Notes: generated by a model from the letters alone, not told the origin. 64,000 bases of DNA from Micavibrio_C sp965231165 (GCA_965231165.1 OZ246421.1:806001-870000), one strand, 5' to 3'; positions 45,601 through 51,185 are shown, counted from the stretch's first letter. Numbers and translations: made by a program.

Positions 45601-46891
45601 CGGTCCCCATCGCGGATGTACCGGTGGAGCTTGAATGCATAACGCTCTGCAACGCTAGATGAATAGAAAACTGAGTAAATACTTTGGAAATATCAGCGGC
45701 ATACTTGATAACAGCATGATCGGAATCCAGATCCTCTGCCAGATCTCCAAACTGGTTTGCGTTCTTAAAAAGTACGCGGATGGCTGTGTCGCCGAATGGG
45801 CGCGTACCTTCATCTATTGCTGAATAAGCAATGATCTGGCGCGCAATCTGAGAGTATTTGTCTGTTTTTCCATTAGCAGCATCCTCGCTCAACTGCCCCT
45901 CAACAGAACCCACCCCAGCCTTTTTGGCCATCTCATCATCGTAAAGTGCAGGCCATAAATACGGAGCGATTGCTTCCCATTCGGTTGCAAGCGCAGTTCC
46001 CTCAGCCCCACCCTTGTCAGCAAAAAGGCGGATAACCAGAAGCGCCATATCATGCCGCGCAATAGCTTCACCTATGGGATCAATAGTATCGGGATAAAGA
46101 TTTACATCATCACCCAATTCCAGTCCTGTATCCGGTGATACACGCCAGGGCTGCAAACCATCAAGAGCCTCTCCCTCGACATAAAAACCCGTAATGCCAT
46201 TCACATCAATTGCCGGGAGATCCTGATTAAGGCTATAACTCGTCCCATATATGCCTAATCTAAATGCAGCGTCTGTGTAATAATCCTCTATAATTTCTTT
46301 GTCGGGATCATTCTCGATATCCCTATATGCTGCCGCATTAACCACTTCAGTATATTCAGTTGATAGATGTGTATACTTCCATGTAACCGTGATCTGACTG
46401 GCTCGCTCCCAGCTGTCATCAGCCCCCGACTTAAAAGCCATGCTATCGAAGATGATCGCATCCTGATCATAGATTGAGCCGATATAGCCTGCTAAACCTC
46501 CGCCAAGCGAATGACCTGTCAGGGCTATATTGGCGCCAAGCCAATTCCCGCTTCCCGCGACCACCTGATAAAAATCAAGTGCCATGCCTGCTTGCAGAAC
46601 ATCTTCATTGTCCAGAGCGCCCAGTCCCCACCCCGTCAGCGCGTCTTGCACTATGTTGTCAGTGCCACGAAAAGAGATGATTTTTTGACCATTACCGTCT
46701 GTATAGACTTGAGCGTAGAAGCCTATAGCCTGATCTTTTCTAGTTTCAGTTCCATCAACAAATCCAAGATTGGAGGAATCAGCAGTAAGGGTTAACTCGC
46801 CAAGGGCCGTACCCAATAATTTTATTCCCGGCAGATAGCCACGGTTGTATGAATCCATGGAAAGAATTGCTTTTAAAAGATTATCATCCAT
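33653..46891 (-). CDS. Giant type I-secreted RTX protein with lipase-like domain
   Basis: Single frame of 4412 residues. An N-terminal lipase class 3-like hydrolase domain (about 1-180) has FRGTDN and the elbow LTGHSLGGGLAG (S128); there is no Sec signal. A helical segment and a first RTX block (about 528-625) come next. EF-hand-like loops (about 1025-1130) include DLDGDGLE, DMDGDGFAE, LNTDGKIDSAD and DADGDGITDS. Haemolysin-related beta modules alternate with GGxGNDxL nonapeptides (about 1515-2210), then dense RTX (about 2210-3100). Four cadherin-like repeats (about 3166-3588) precede a VCBS/cadherin-like domain (to about 3690), three 195-residue repeats, and a VCA0849-type secretion tail starting near TGADTFVFESASAF. 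It is probably exported by a type I system and folded by Ca2+. The ATG is two bases after the lipoprotein stop, so they are coupled. Substrate and role (toxin, adhesin or both) are unproven. Confidence 0.93.
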   Translation of the reverse strand: MDDNLLKAILSMDSYNRGYLPGIKLLGTALGELTLTADSSNLGFVDGTETRKDQAIGFYAQVYTDGNGQKIISFRGTDNIVQDALTGWGLGALDNEDVLQAGMALDFYQVVAGSGNWLGANIALTGHSLGGGLAGYIGSIYDQDAIIFDSMAFKSGADDSWERASQITVTWKYTHLSTEYTEVVNAAAYRDIENDPDKEIIEDYYTDAAFRLGIYGTSYSLNQDLPAIDVNGITGFYVEGEALDGLQPWRVSPDTGLELGDDVNLYPDTIDPIGEAIARHDMALLVIRLFADKGGAEGTALATEWEAIAPYLWPALYDDEMAKKAGVGSVEGQLSEDAANGKTDKYSQIARQIIAYSAIDEGTRPFGDTAIRVLFKNANQFGDLAEDLDSDHAVIKYAADISKVFTQFSIHLALQSVMHSSSTGTSAMGTDNNDGEDSLKVVTGGLQLDFSDDLWKVGAGTVPNIYAREALVTSIMDDTGFKDKMLENMQRIWGSSTPIDLIEKILFLTASGDMSVSIDAPSSGKVKFYYGGDDVDTVTGSSGRDMVFSGDGDDIINLGGDDDLAYGDGGEDTLNGGAGNDALYGGDNDDVINGEDGNDILYGGTGEDLLSAGEGNDTLYGGTSAIFDVLEGDLLNGGAGNDTVDYSMSGKGLLFDISNSGTGFAKQWNSFDNSTSGLEDQLVSIENIVGTQYNDKFIDNQNAANIYDGGAGIETFDYSSYTAAVTVNVNGKIENGADTLINIENITGSNYNDTFNFVGDLSGRTIHADGNTQQASGRDIADFSTQQDGVTIDKNGAVGGSSITLSNFEIFKGGSGKDIVTATGKLDAPGGAYGGFIIVETGGGNDEVTAAGRGIIVDLGDGADTLKNAGYGVVVYTGAGDGDKDTIEAGKYLFIADAGSEDRITFGGQNLTGGSKWHYSENPYTYADGVKYGISSGDGSLVIYTPIKDAEGNYWTTFVANYTTTLHGSAGNTAGILLFETDKEVFRIGEITSRPKNYQLLDTKLLDAVLEGGLGDNYTPIYADPIVFDLDGDGLEIRPETILSPHFDMDGDGFAERAGWIKGDDAFLVRDLNANGKIDDITEMFGTTTMSGYAHMATLDLNTDGKIDSADAVWADLKLWRDADGDGITDSGELLTLASQNIASIDVVPDNTVPQAGPNYAVTATGVYTRDDNSTGTTGNIIYRNNAHDTRWLTEVTVSAAAEELPDIMGRGTLPDLRKAMTVSAALLDVVENTLPLMNTPNLMALQAAVLPILNAWRAVATVPVGAPGTEARDDIYILTRTTVKDGTEVLDYAVRKTDSLGTYWKLASNENVNAPGGAVIARPTLEDVLADNGNDGGSWTVMKGESVQFIERWLGVSLPLGAEGTPTGNAAQEAGLSLLDTMYAELNKIVIRLVAQSDSALGNFFDGIEYDVDSEVFRPTTDYQLSPMLETLFEAAPADAVGAYDYMLGWKPLLSVLMNNFDRGGDLLPTYGFLFQNVVTAYENVGFAGGLIKAASVLGVPEDAIYAGSENLEGSGNADIFYLDAGNQIVRGNGGYDNFIVGRNFGQDKIIEVDSAAGSDADDTVRFAHALSTDVIATRIGNDLILTIEGTTDTLTIVDQFKARPPGLFGGYTDYARGITEIIFANGEVWDRIDMAYAVSHPLSSSDTLTGTGRVDVMDGGAGNDTLKGGGDGDIYIYNVGYGNDLIDDVMGDVLINNPDYVAFGNNIAVEDVAFSRTGGSNDLIITIMSTGETLTVNNQFNASYTGILGKQWFQRIELFAFSDGTTVEWDDLIKDMPASLKTTGNDTIYGFSWEDTLDGGAGNDYLSGGNENDTYIFGLGYGHDTIRDKQSDVVSTNSIDTVQFLEGINPDEVTVTRIGDSSNLVLTFIDGSTLTIERQFHVDFAGIGGVQKFDQIEYFKFSDAEQTVWTAEYLINRAINDTITSGNDYTYGFLREDSFAASAGDDHIYGDEEGDDYHFGRGSGHDVIYDLAGAIPFGDNIDRIVMASDVLPSDIELLSGPDSNDLVLKIKDTGDTITILNQNKKYVIGQLIHSIEQIVFADSTTWSAQDLRDMYIANAATSGNDTIYGYWYADTIDGGAGDDYMAGGGAGDTYLWGPGAGNDIIHDYIQYYTWNQADTIQFDLSIDSTDAIFTKIGDDLKIELVGYTDSLIVDKFFNGTGFFAIEHFEFSDTTLSKGDVYTLTVGSVHRVGTDAANTLSGTSGNDILEGMAGNDTLNGGAGEDTLDGGDGNDSLNGSSENDTYVASFGVDVIDEGGGFDEILFGPGITLEDLNIYRYYGSYPYQHLAVEWGDGNKIVVEGNYYGGSPVEQIRFDDGSTYSLVTNPVKTVGSDGNSDLSGFSVGNSSGISPDDIMYGMGGNDDISGYSGNDTIDGGTGNDIMRGGVDDDTYVASAGLDYIDEDGGVDEILFSEGIALEDLIFKRVDDYPYSHLDISWGEGNRIRIGDFYSPNISSNARQVEFLRFADGTVFDLLSSIITQRGTESADVMIGAGTNTHNINMDDSLYGNGGDDNIDSRSGNDSVYGGAGADYITGGSGDDSIDGNEDSDTVYGEDGLDTIYGGEGNDARLDGGNGDDTIYGGIGNDLIYGGTSSSASGNDLLYGEDGDDTIYGGVGNDYLDGAEGNDILNGEGGNDRLIGAAGNDTLHGGSGDDYIVAGIGNDTITGGDGNDTIDAGDGNDTIDAGAYNDIVYGGDGDDIINPGTGNDVIYGGSGNDQITALTSSNSGDDLKYIHGEDGDDTITMADASDHVYGGGGADIINAGSGNDYIEGGLGDDLINAGNHTDTVYGGDGNDTIDPGTGNDTVYGGAGDDIIQATVASGSSDDAKYIYGDSGNDTISMADAADHIFGGDGNDIINGNSGGDHIFGGDGNDLITGGNSNDVMDGGLGDDTYFYTYGEDEDFITDAGGNDTIQYLATTSPESLDFYTENHDGGAVADDVKIDYHGTTTQEIVVYNQISTTWTGNKIETLAFTDLFSLNFARYGTAQWIQMGNSTATQDSSAAGEGRTILGGTNANTITGSVHADEIHADTGNDVIHGGSGNDLLHGGTGSDTVNGGDGDDRIWGGAGTDALSGGAGDDIYYYGSGGGLDLIEESGGADDRIVIQHKLQSEVTLTQVGNDLVIDTDATGSNKITIDDFYVYGNGKAVETIEYSNGVTFDLTTLISQPPIIVSSGGNATAFVNALENDASVTTVVATDHNPGTALAYSIIGGADADKFSINATTGVLSFVSAQNYESPADTGANNVYDVQVQVSDGTLTDTQDIAVTVTNVNEVPVITSNGGNATASTSVSENSTVVTTVSASDVDESTTLTYAIVGGSDSEKFSINSLTGALTFVSVQNFEFPTDTGADNVYDVQVQVSDGALTDVQDIAVTVTDTNEAPAIVSDSGGSAASVNAAENDTTVTMVMASDVDESTTLSYSITGGADSDKFSINATTGVLSFVSAPNFEFPADTGANNVYDVQVQVSDGTLTDTQDIAVTVTNVNEVPVITSNGGNATAAIDVLEEATVVTTVTATDVDLATTYIYAITGGADSDKFSINADTGALSFVSTPDYQNPTDVGADNVYEVQVQVSDGSLTDVQDIAVTVNNANQAPIAKDDDLTTAYGTSLSGNVIVDNGNGADFDPDMDTVNAVAVSVLSVQGVTVNIAANGDFIYTPKIGYLGNDTFIYTVSDGNGGIDTATVTVSITVPSGAIIGTSAAETITGTANADYIFGLAGNDTLNGSGGNDILHGDDGNDVLNGGDGNDTLVGGAGGDTLNGGAGTDSAIWNADSTGFVIYRPSTSYIRVVDTNSGSIATYVHDTIYNDVEYIVFNDITIDLTTTTFVNGGAGWGTALPIYGTSSGEGINAFAGNDLIYAGDGNDTVNASHGNNTVYGEGGADIITGGLGVDTFYGGDAGDTLNGMEGNDVLDGGIGNDVLNGGDGNDTLVGGAGGDTLNGEGGNDTLDGGAGNDIYTGGAGTDTVYLNVDSAGFVVYRDHPGYLKVRDTHDQTGATYEMVYNDIENLVFNDVTLNLTTMTFMTLGAGWGTAMPYYGTSSGETITGTAVADEIYAGDGTDTVTSGYGNDTVYGEGGNDTINGGYGTDTLYGGAGVDTLSGNDDNDSLYGNDGNDLLYGEGGNDILYGHDGNDALDGGGGDDTLYGGAGNDTYTGSTGVDTVYLNVDSAGFVVYRDHPNYLKVRDTHDQTGATYEMVYNDIENLVFNDVTLNLTTMTFMTLGAGWGTAMPYYGTSSGETIAGTAVDDEIYAGSGNDTINAGHGNDVVYGEAGTDSLNGEFGNDTLYGGDANDTLNGNEGNDVLYGGAGVDSMTGSTGADTFVFESASAFSNIDTIADFNASQGDAIDITDLLSQYDPLNDAITDFVEMTASGSHTLLKVDQDGTDSTYGWTQIATLSNVTGLTDEAALVTNGNLIVS
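34190..35600 (-). repeat. Three tandem 585-bp repeats in the RTX gene
   Basis: The segment around GYGTSSGETI (starting near 34196, 34781 and 35366) recurs with an exact 585-base period, which is 195 codons. Copies at about 34194-34440 and 34779-35025 are almost identical in DNA over roughly 240 bases. The third copy is clearly diverged. Each unit combines RTX nonapeptides with a beta module containing NDIENLVFNDVTLNLTT. The near-identity points to recent duplication or gene conversion. Confidence 0.85.
36120..37395 (-). repeat. Four cadherin-like repeats in the RTX gene
   Basis: Four consecutive units of about 105 residues, each with NGGNAT-like start, a DxDxxTTLxY turn, DKFSIN, TGVLSFVS and VQVSDGxLTDxQDIAVTV, matching cadherin/VCBS-type calcium-binding adhesion modules. 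Units 1 and 3 share long identical stretches. A fifth, different unit (AYGTSLSGNVIVDNGNGADF) follows. Confidence 0.85.
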
Positions 46892-46893
46892 AA

Positions 46894-47652
46894 TTATTTA
46901 TCTCCCTTATAAAAATCAGATGGCATTATTCTTCTAGAATCGCCATACGGCAGTTTTTTATACCATTCCATAAAACCTGTTTCTGGGCCGTAGGCAGGTC
47001 TAACGTTTCTGATCCCCCACGTCACCGGCTCATCCGTCATTTCCATGGTGATGTCTTTCAACTTCACGCCCTTGCCAAACAGCTCCTCAAAACGATCAGC
47101 TTTGACATGGTATTCCGCCTGCACCCAGCCTTTGCTGATATCTTTTTCTATGTCCATGACCAGCGTGATGGTTTTCGGATCATTCATATCCTTAAACATC
47201 ACCAGTGTTGGGTATTGCCCGGGCGTCAATGCCTTGGGGCCAGCCTTCAGATCGCGATAAAAACGAATACCCGCAGCGGAATTACCGCCGCTGCCGGAAG
47301 GGAAGACCTTGTACAGAATTGTGTTGGCATGATCGGGGCCATATGCATAGCCACTCATCAACGCAAAAAGCTTGCCCCTTTTACCTAAATCAACAACCAC
47401 AGCTTCACCCTTCACGTCTGCGGGATGGGTTACCTGTGGCAAATCCAGTTCATATTTTGAACGGGAATTAGACATCTCACGCACGGCATAGCCTGTCTTC
47501 ATACCTTCCGGCGTTTCGACATTGACCGTGATCTTATAACGCCACGTCCCGCTGGCCGTCAGTTCATCTTCCGCACCCGCCTCCTGCTTACACCCCGTCA
47601 CCGCCAGCAACCCCAGCACGACAACCAAGCATTTTCCAAAATCACGCAGCAT
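46894..47652 (-). CDS. Lipoprotein coupled to the giant RTX gene
   Basis: 252-residue lipoprotein with the lipobox LLAVTGC; lipidation at the Cys about residue 21. The mature part is predicted beta-rich with segments WRYKITVNVETPEGMKTGYA, YAYGPDHANTILYKVFPSGS and WVQAEYHVKADRFEELFGKG, and a C-terminal GFMEWYKKLPYGDSRR. I recognise no named function. The ribosome binding site GGAGG is six bases before the ATG. Its stop is two bases before the RTX ATG, whose own ribosome binding site lies in this gene, so translation is coupled. By analogy it could be a chaperone, receptor or immunity factor for the hydrolase domain; this is inference. Confidence 0.8.
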   Translation of the reverse strand: MLRDFGKCLVVVLGLLAVTGCKQEAGAEDELTASGTWRYKITVNVETPEGMKTGYAVREMSNSRSKYELDLPQVTHPADVKGEAVVVDLGKRGKLFALMSGYAYGPDHANTILYKVFPSGSGGNSAAGIRFYRDLKAGPKALTPGQYPTLVMFKDMNDPKTITLVMDIEKDISKGWVQAEYHVKADRFEELFGKGVKLKDITMEMTDEPVTWGIRNVRPAYGPETGFMEWYKKLPYGDSRRIMPSDFYKGDK

Positions 47653-47774
47653 TCAATTCCTCCGAATCCTAAGTACAAATGTTTATACCCTATGCAATCG
47701 TATAGGAGATGCACGTATTGGATGCATGGTGTTCGATTTACACAATTATTTAGAAGCGCAGAAAATCAGGGGTT

Positions 47775-47807
47775 CCGGACGGGTATTATGTAGTCATGCC
47801 CGTCCGG
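47775..47807. repeat. Inverted repeat CCGGACGGG/CCCGTCCGG
   Basis: A 9-bp perfect stem around a 15-base loop, upstream of the short locus at 47871. There is no T-run on either side, so it is not a typical terminator. Confidence 0.6.
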
Positions 47808-47870
47808 CCCCGTACCCGTTAAGTGTACGCAGTGAGTTTACCCAGAAGGGGATTTAAGGAGATAAGCCCG

Positions 47871-48157
47871 ATGCCGGCAACTACCAGTTTTAGTGGGGGG
47901 GGGGCTGGTCATGCCCAATCTTATTTATCCGCGTCTTGATGAATGGCCTTGGCGCAACTATCCACGGTGCCTTCGAGAATTTTGGCAAGCTTCAGGAAGC
48001 CCAGGCGCTCCGCCTCGGTGTGCAGAAATTTAACGCAATCCACGAAGGCCGCCGCATCATGGATTTCATCCGTTTGGTTTTGGGGTGTTTTCAGTGTTTT
48101 ACTCTTAGGCGTCATACAATCAGTTTCCTTGTTACGAGAGTGACAAGGCCTGATTGA
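47871..48157 (+). other. Short frame with strong RBS broken at a G10 tract
   Basis: AAGGAG precedes ATG 47871 by about eight bases. The frame reads MPATTSFSGGGAGHAQ and stops after 22 codons. At the run of ten G (47895-47904), one extra G would join a frame open to 48157. This could be a slippery phase-variable gene, a relic, or a sequencing error in the homopolymer. It overlaps the minus-strand 64-residue frame, and only one is likely real. Confidence 0.3.
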
Positions 48158-48194
48158 AGTCTATGCGCCATAGGCGGGCAACTACCAGTTTTAG
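47876..48194 (+). repeat. 18-bp direct repeats flanking a small gene
   Basis: GGCAACTACCAGTTTTAG occurs at 47876-47893 and 48177-48194, followed in each by a G-run. The second copy overlaps the LuxR stop codon. The 300-base period encloses the 64-residue gene. CTACCAG resembles a lux-box half site, but there is no matching right half. Confidence 0.6.
47921..48115 (-). CDS. Small hypothetical protein
   Basis: 64 residues with a charged N-terminus and an amphipathic helical body (DAAAFVDCVKFLHTEAERLG, then KLAKILEGTVDSC). I recognise no family. It is on the same strand as, and just downstream of, the LuxR gene and flanked by the 18-bp repeats. Coding status is moderately uncertain because a plus-strand frame overlaps it. 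Confidence 0.5.
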   Translation of the reverse strand: MTPKSKTLKTPQNQTDEIHDAAAFVDCVKFLHTEAERLGFLKLAKILEGTVDSCAKAIHQDADK

Positions 48195-48925
48195 GGGGGT
48201 GCTATACGGGACGGCGTCACCAGCCCCATCGCTATGGCTTTGGTAATCGCGTACAGGCGCCCCCGTGCATCCAGCTTGGTAAAGATATTTTTCCAGTGCC
48301 AACGGACGGTATGGGCGGAGATATGCAGGATCATGGCGATTTCTTCGTCGGTTTTACCCTCGGCGGCCCAGGCGATGATATCGTGTTCTTTGGCCGTGAT
48401 TTTTACAAACGTCGCGGGCTTGCGCAGGCTTCTGTATTTTTCATGGAAATATGACGACAAAAGATAGGCATTGGCCAGAAACTGGTAATTCTTGCCCTTC
48501 TCGCTTTCGCTACGCGCCAGCCCCAGGCCGGTGATTTCATTATTCAAGCCGAAAAGCGGAATGGCGATGCCATCTTGCAACCCCGCCTCGGCACCCTGAT
48601 CAAGAACCTTGAGGGAAGAGCGCGGAATGTCGGGGTCATTCTCCAAGTCCGCCCAGAAGAAGGGTACGCGCGATTTCAAGGCGCCCTTAAACACGGGATC
48701 GATCGCTATATAATTTTTCTCCGTATAATATTTCATCCAGTCTTCGGGGTAGCTGCTCGCCAGCCCGTGCTGTTTGGGCAATGAAAGAGAGGGATGATCG
48801 TTTATCAGGCTATAAACAACGCGGTCGTAACCGTATTCCGCCATGATGCCGCAAAAATGCTGAAACGCTTCCTCGGCGGTTTGTGACGCGTTTATCAGCG
48901 TGATGGCCGTTTCAAGATTTTTCAT
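48191..48925 (-). CDS. LuxR-type autoinducer-binding regulator (solo)
   Basis: 244-residue quorum-type regulator. The N-terminal autoinducer domain (about 15-160) keeps the Trp, Tyr and Asp pocket pattern: WMKYYTEKNYIAIDPVFKGA, then FFWADLEND, and GLQDGIAIPLFG. The C-terminal LuxR helix-turn-helix (about 180-240) has ITAKEHDIIAWAAEGKTDEE and HISAHTVRWHWKNIFTKLDA. No luxI is seen in the window, so it is probably a solo responding to self or foreign signals. It lies about 1.3 kb upstream of the lipoprotein-RTX operon on the same strand and is a candidate regulator. Confidence 0.92.
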   Translation of the reverse strand: MKNLETAITLINASQTAEEAFQHFCGIMAEYGYDRVVYSLINDHPSLSLPKQHGLASSYPEDWMKYYTEKNYIAIDPVFKGALKSRVPFFWADLENDPDIPRSSLKVLDQGAEAGLQDGIAIPLFGLNNEITGLGLARSESEKGKNYQFLANAYLLSSYFHEKYRSLRKPATFVKITAKEHDIIAWAAEGKTDEEIAMILHISAHTVRWHWKNIFTKLDARGRLYAITKAIAMGLVTPSRIAPP

Positions 48926-49383
48926 ACGCGCTTACCTGCCCCATGAGAACACGACCCCTCAGCATATTCAGATGAGTATATCTGGAGAATCATCACGGTT
49001 TTTCTATGAAGCTGAAGGTAGCTCCCGGCTAAACGAAACAAGGTTTTAATGTTATGAATAATAATTATTGGGCAGGCCATGACCTACTATAATTTCCTGC
49101 CTTAATCTTGCCAGTAATCAATTTCATCAGTCCCGTATTTTTTTTAATATACCAAGTGACATATTTAAAATCGGAACTAACAACAGTAATTACTTAGTAA
49201 AACAAGTAGAGGATTATAAAATTCGCTGCTATTTATGCTTATTATGAATTAAACATTACTAATTCTACTGTAGTATTTACTTATTATTAATAATTTTATT
49301 TAGCCTTTACCTAATGTTCGTCCTGAATATTCCAGAAAGTTTCGAAACTGGATAAAAAAAATTACAAATTTGTTCTTTTCCTC
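48926..49383. other. AT-rich intergenic region, no gene seen
   Basis: About 460 bases upstream of the luxR gene, very AT-rich near 49100-49320 with TATTTA-like runs. I see no convincing coding frame. It is likely to hold the luxR promoter. Confidence 0.6.
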
Positions 49384-49412
49384 TTGCAGCGATTCCGGAA
49401 GTGGCATATAAA
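49384..49412 (+). promoter_or_regulatory. Sigma70-type promoter of a candidate sRNA
   Basis: TTGCAG (49384-49389) and TATAAA (49407-49412) with an ideal 17-base spacer, aimed at a terminator only about 60 bases away. Confidence 0.6.
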
Positions 49413-49418
49413 GAATGT

Positions 49419-49477
49419 ACACACCCTCTATTACCGCCGTTTGTCCGGAGATCCACAAGGTCTCCGGACCTTTTTTT
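49419..49477 (+). ncRNA. Candidate small RNA
   Basis: Between the promoter at 49384-49412 and a terminator stem GTCCGGAGA/TCTCCGGAC (49443-49451 and 49461-49469) followed by C and seven T, a transcript of about 59 bases is predicted. Its 5' part is ACACCCTCTATTACCGCC. No gene on the plus strand lies close enough to need this terminator. A short frame from ATG 49415 has no ribosome binding site. Confidence 0.5.
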
Positions 49478-49558
49478 GTGCTGATTTTTGTTTCGGAAAA
49501 TTGAGGCGTGGCGCAAGAAACGCAAAAAAACTGACGAACGAACTGAAGGAATGAAAAG

Positions 49559-49635
<77 letters not shown>

Positions 49636-49660
49636 GATAGAATAGATAGACAGCCTTATA

Positions 49661-49966
49661 TTAGCTTTTTTTCACTTCGGGAATATAGCGGAAATTATCG
49701 CCATAATTGCGCGGGCGCAATTTGCGCTCCTGCGGCAAGGTCACGCTATAGGCCCAGCCTTGTTCTGCGGCATGCGCCACAGCGTCTTCCAGCGTATCAA
49801 AGCTTATCTTGATCTGGTTCAGCGTATCGCCGGAACTGGTCCAGCCCATCAGGTCTTCCGGACGGCGCGCCGTTTCGGTTTCCGTCTCCATGACCCATTT
49901 CTGGCCCTTGGCACGGCCAGACTGCATGGTGGATTTGGATGGTTTGTAAATACGGACACTGGTCAT
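49661..49966 (-). CDS. Complex I NDUFS4-type accessory subunit
   Basis: Alphaproteobacterial respiratory NADH dehydrogenase accessory subunit of the ETC_C1_NDUFA4/AQDQ family. The 101-residue protein starts at MTSVRIYKPSKSTMQSGRAK and has the core WVMETETETARRPEDLMGWT and LNQIKISFDTLEDAVAHAAE, ending RKLRPRNYGDNFRY. The frame continues upstream to 50056 but crosses the tRNA-Pro gene, so the start at 49966 is preferred. It sits between two tRNA genes. Confidence 0.92.
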   Translation of the reverse strand: MTSVRIYKPSKSTMQSGRAKGQKWVMETETETARRPEDLMGWTSSGDTLNQIKISFDTLEDAVAHAAEQGWAYSVTLPQERKLRPRNYGDNFRYIPEVKKS

Positions 49967-50010
49967 GATTGCCTCGCGTAAGGTCTGCTTCCTGCGCTGC
50001 GCTTGCGAAG

Positions 50011-50089
<79 letters not shown>

Positions 50090-50136
50090 ACAGGCGCCAC
50101 CTTAACACTCTGTATTATGAAAGAAAACTAAGATTT

Positions 50137-50658
50137 TCAGCGTTTTGGCTTAAAAGTGCGGTAAATCACCCTGTCGCCGGGCTTAATGCCCAGCGCAGAC
50201 GCCCGTCCGCCATTAATCTCCAGCACGGCCAGAACCGGGCCTTTGGACAAAACGGGGGTCAAATCGTGCGGAATAGCGCTTTCATGGATGGAATGGATGG
50301 TGCCATCTTCACGAATGAAAAGCATATCAAGGGGGATCAGCGTATTCCGCATCCAGAAGGAACGCTCATCCTCCGTCGGGAACAGGAACAGCATGCCGTA
50401 ATTCATGCCCATGCTTTTACGATTCATCAGGCCGTAAGCCTGCTCAGCAGGTGTGCGGGCAATTTCAACGTCGAAGACATGCTTCTTGCCATCCCCGGCC
50501 TCGATTGCCAGTTTTTCAACAAGCAGCGTATCCTGCGCCACTGGCGGGCCTGCCTGTTTGATCTCATCAGCACGTGAGGGCACACGCAACGTAACAAACG
50601 CCAGTCCCAACCCGACGACCGCTATCGCGACAATCGCAAACAGGGATTTCTTCGACAT
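50137..50658 (-). CDS. DUF192 family protein
   Basis: 173-residue protein with an N-terminal membrane anchor or signal sequence (about 5-25, SLFAIVAIAVVGLGLAFVTL) and the DUF192 beta fold. Conserved motifs are RTPAEQAYGLMNRKSMG, GMLFLFPTEDERSFWMRNTL and IPLDMLFIREDG. The family is widespread and its function is unknown. It follows the CBS-domain gene by two bases. Confidence 0.88.
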   Translation of the reverse strand: MSKKSLFAIVAIAVVGLGLAFVTLRVPSRADEIKQAGPPVAQDTLLVEKLAIEAGDGKKHVFDVEIARTPAEQAYGLMNRKSMGMNYGMLFLFPTEDERSFWMRNTLIPLDMLFIREDGTIHSIHESAIPHDLTPVLSKGPVLAVLEINGGRASALGIKPGDRVIYRTFKPKR

Positions 50659-50660
50659 GA

Positions 50661-51137
50661 CTAACCCACTGCAGCCTTATTGCCCGTGCCTGTCTGCGCG
50701 AGCAAGCCCGCGACAAGGAAGTCATCGTTAATAATGCCCTCCAGACGGCCTGTGTCTTCATCAAGAACGATGACGCTTTCACCCTTCTCGGCGATTAGCT
50801 GCGCGGCGCGGGATTCCGGTGTATCAGGATAAACAGACAGGAAGCGGCGATCCATCACCGCTGCCACAGTCTGCATCAAAACTTTCTGCAGGCGAAGATT
50901 GAGGCCGGGTGCGGCGTTGACCACCACACCGGTCAATCCGGATTCAGAAATCATCGATACCGGCAGAATGGTTTCCACCAGATTGCGCAGGCTGAACAAG
51001 CCCATGACAACACCCGTGGGATCGGTGACGGCTGCCGCGCGTACACCCGCTTTTTTCATCTGCGCCAGCGCTGTCTCAACCGTGGTATCCGGTGCCAGCG
51101 TCAGCGGCTTTGCGTCCATTACCTGTTTGCAAGTCAT
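50661..51137 (-). CDS. CBS-domain protein
   Basis: 158-residue protein with two CBS motifs (about 1-60, CKQVMDAKPLTLAPDTTVET; and about 95-150, RFLSVYPDTPESRAAQLIAE). CBS pairs usually bind adenine nucleotides as regulatory modules. It has no effector domain. It is probably co-transcribed with the DUF192 gene. Confidence 0.85.
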   Translation of the reverse strand: MTCKQVMDAKPLTLAPDTTVETALAQMKKAGVRAAAVTDPTGVVMGLFSLRNLVETILPVSMISESGLTGVVVNAAPGLNLRLQKVLMQTVAAVMDRRFLSVYPDTPESRAAQLIAEKGESVIVLDEDTGRLEGIINDDFLVAGLLAQTGTGNKAAVG

Positions 51138-51185
51138 GTTCTATTATCCTTGGGATCAAATGCGTTTCAGACAAACAATATAGGA

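Noticed and set aside
33653..46891. CRISPR-like array from the short regular repeats
   Set aside because: The repeats are in-frame GGxGxDxLx nonapeptide codons with no unique spacers and lie inside a long open frame.
47876..48194. Attachment-site pair of an integrated element
   Set aside because: The repeats are only about 300 bases apart, with no integrase or tRNA target between them.
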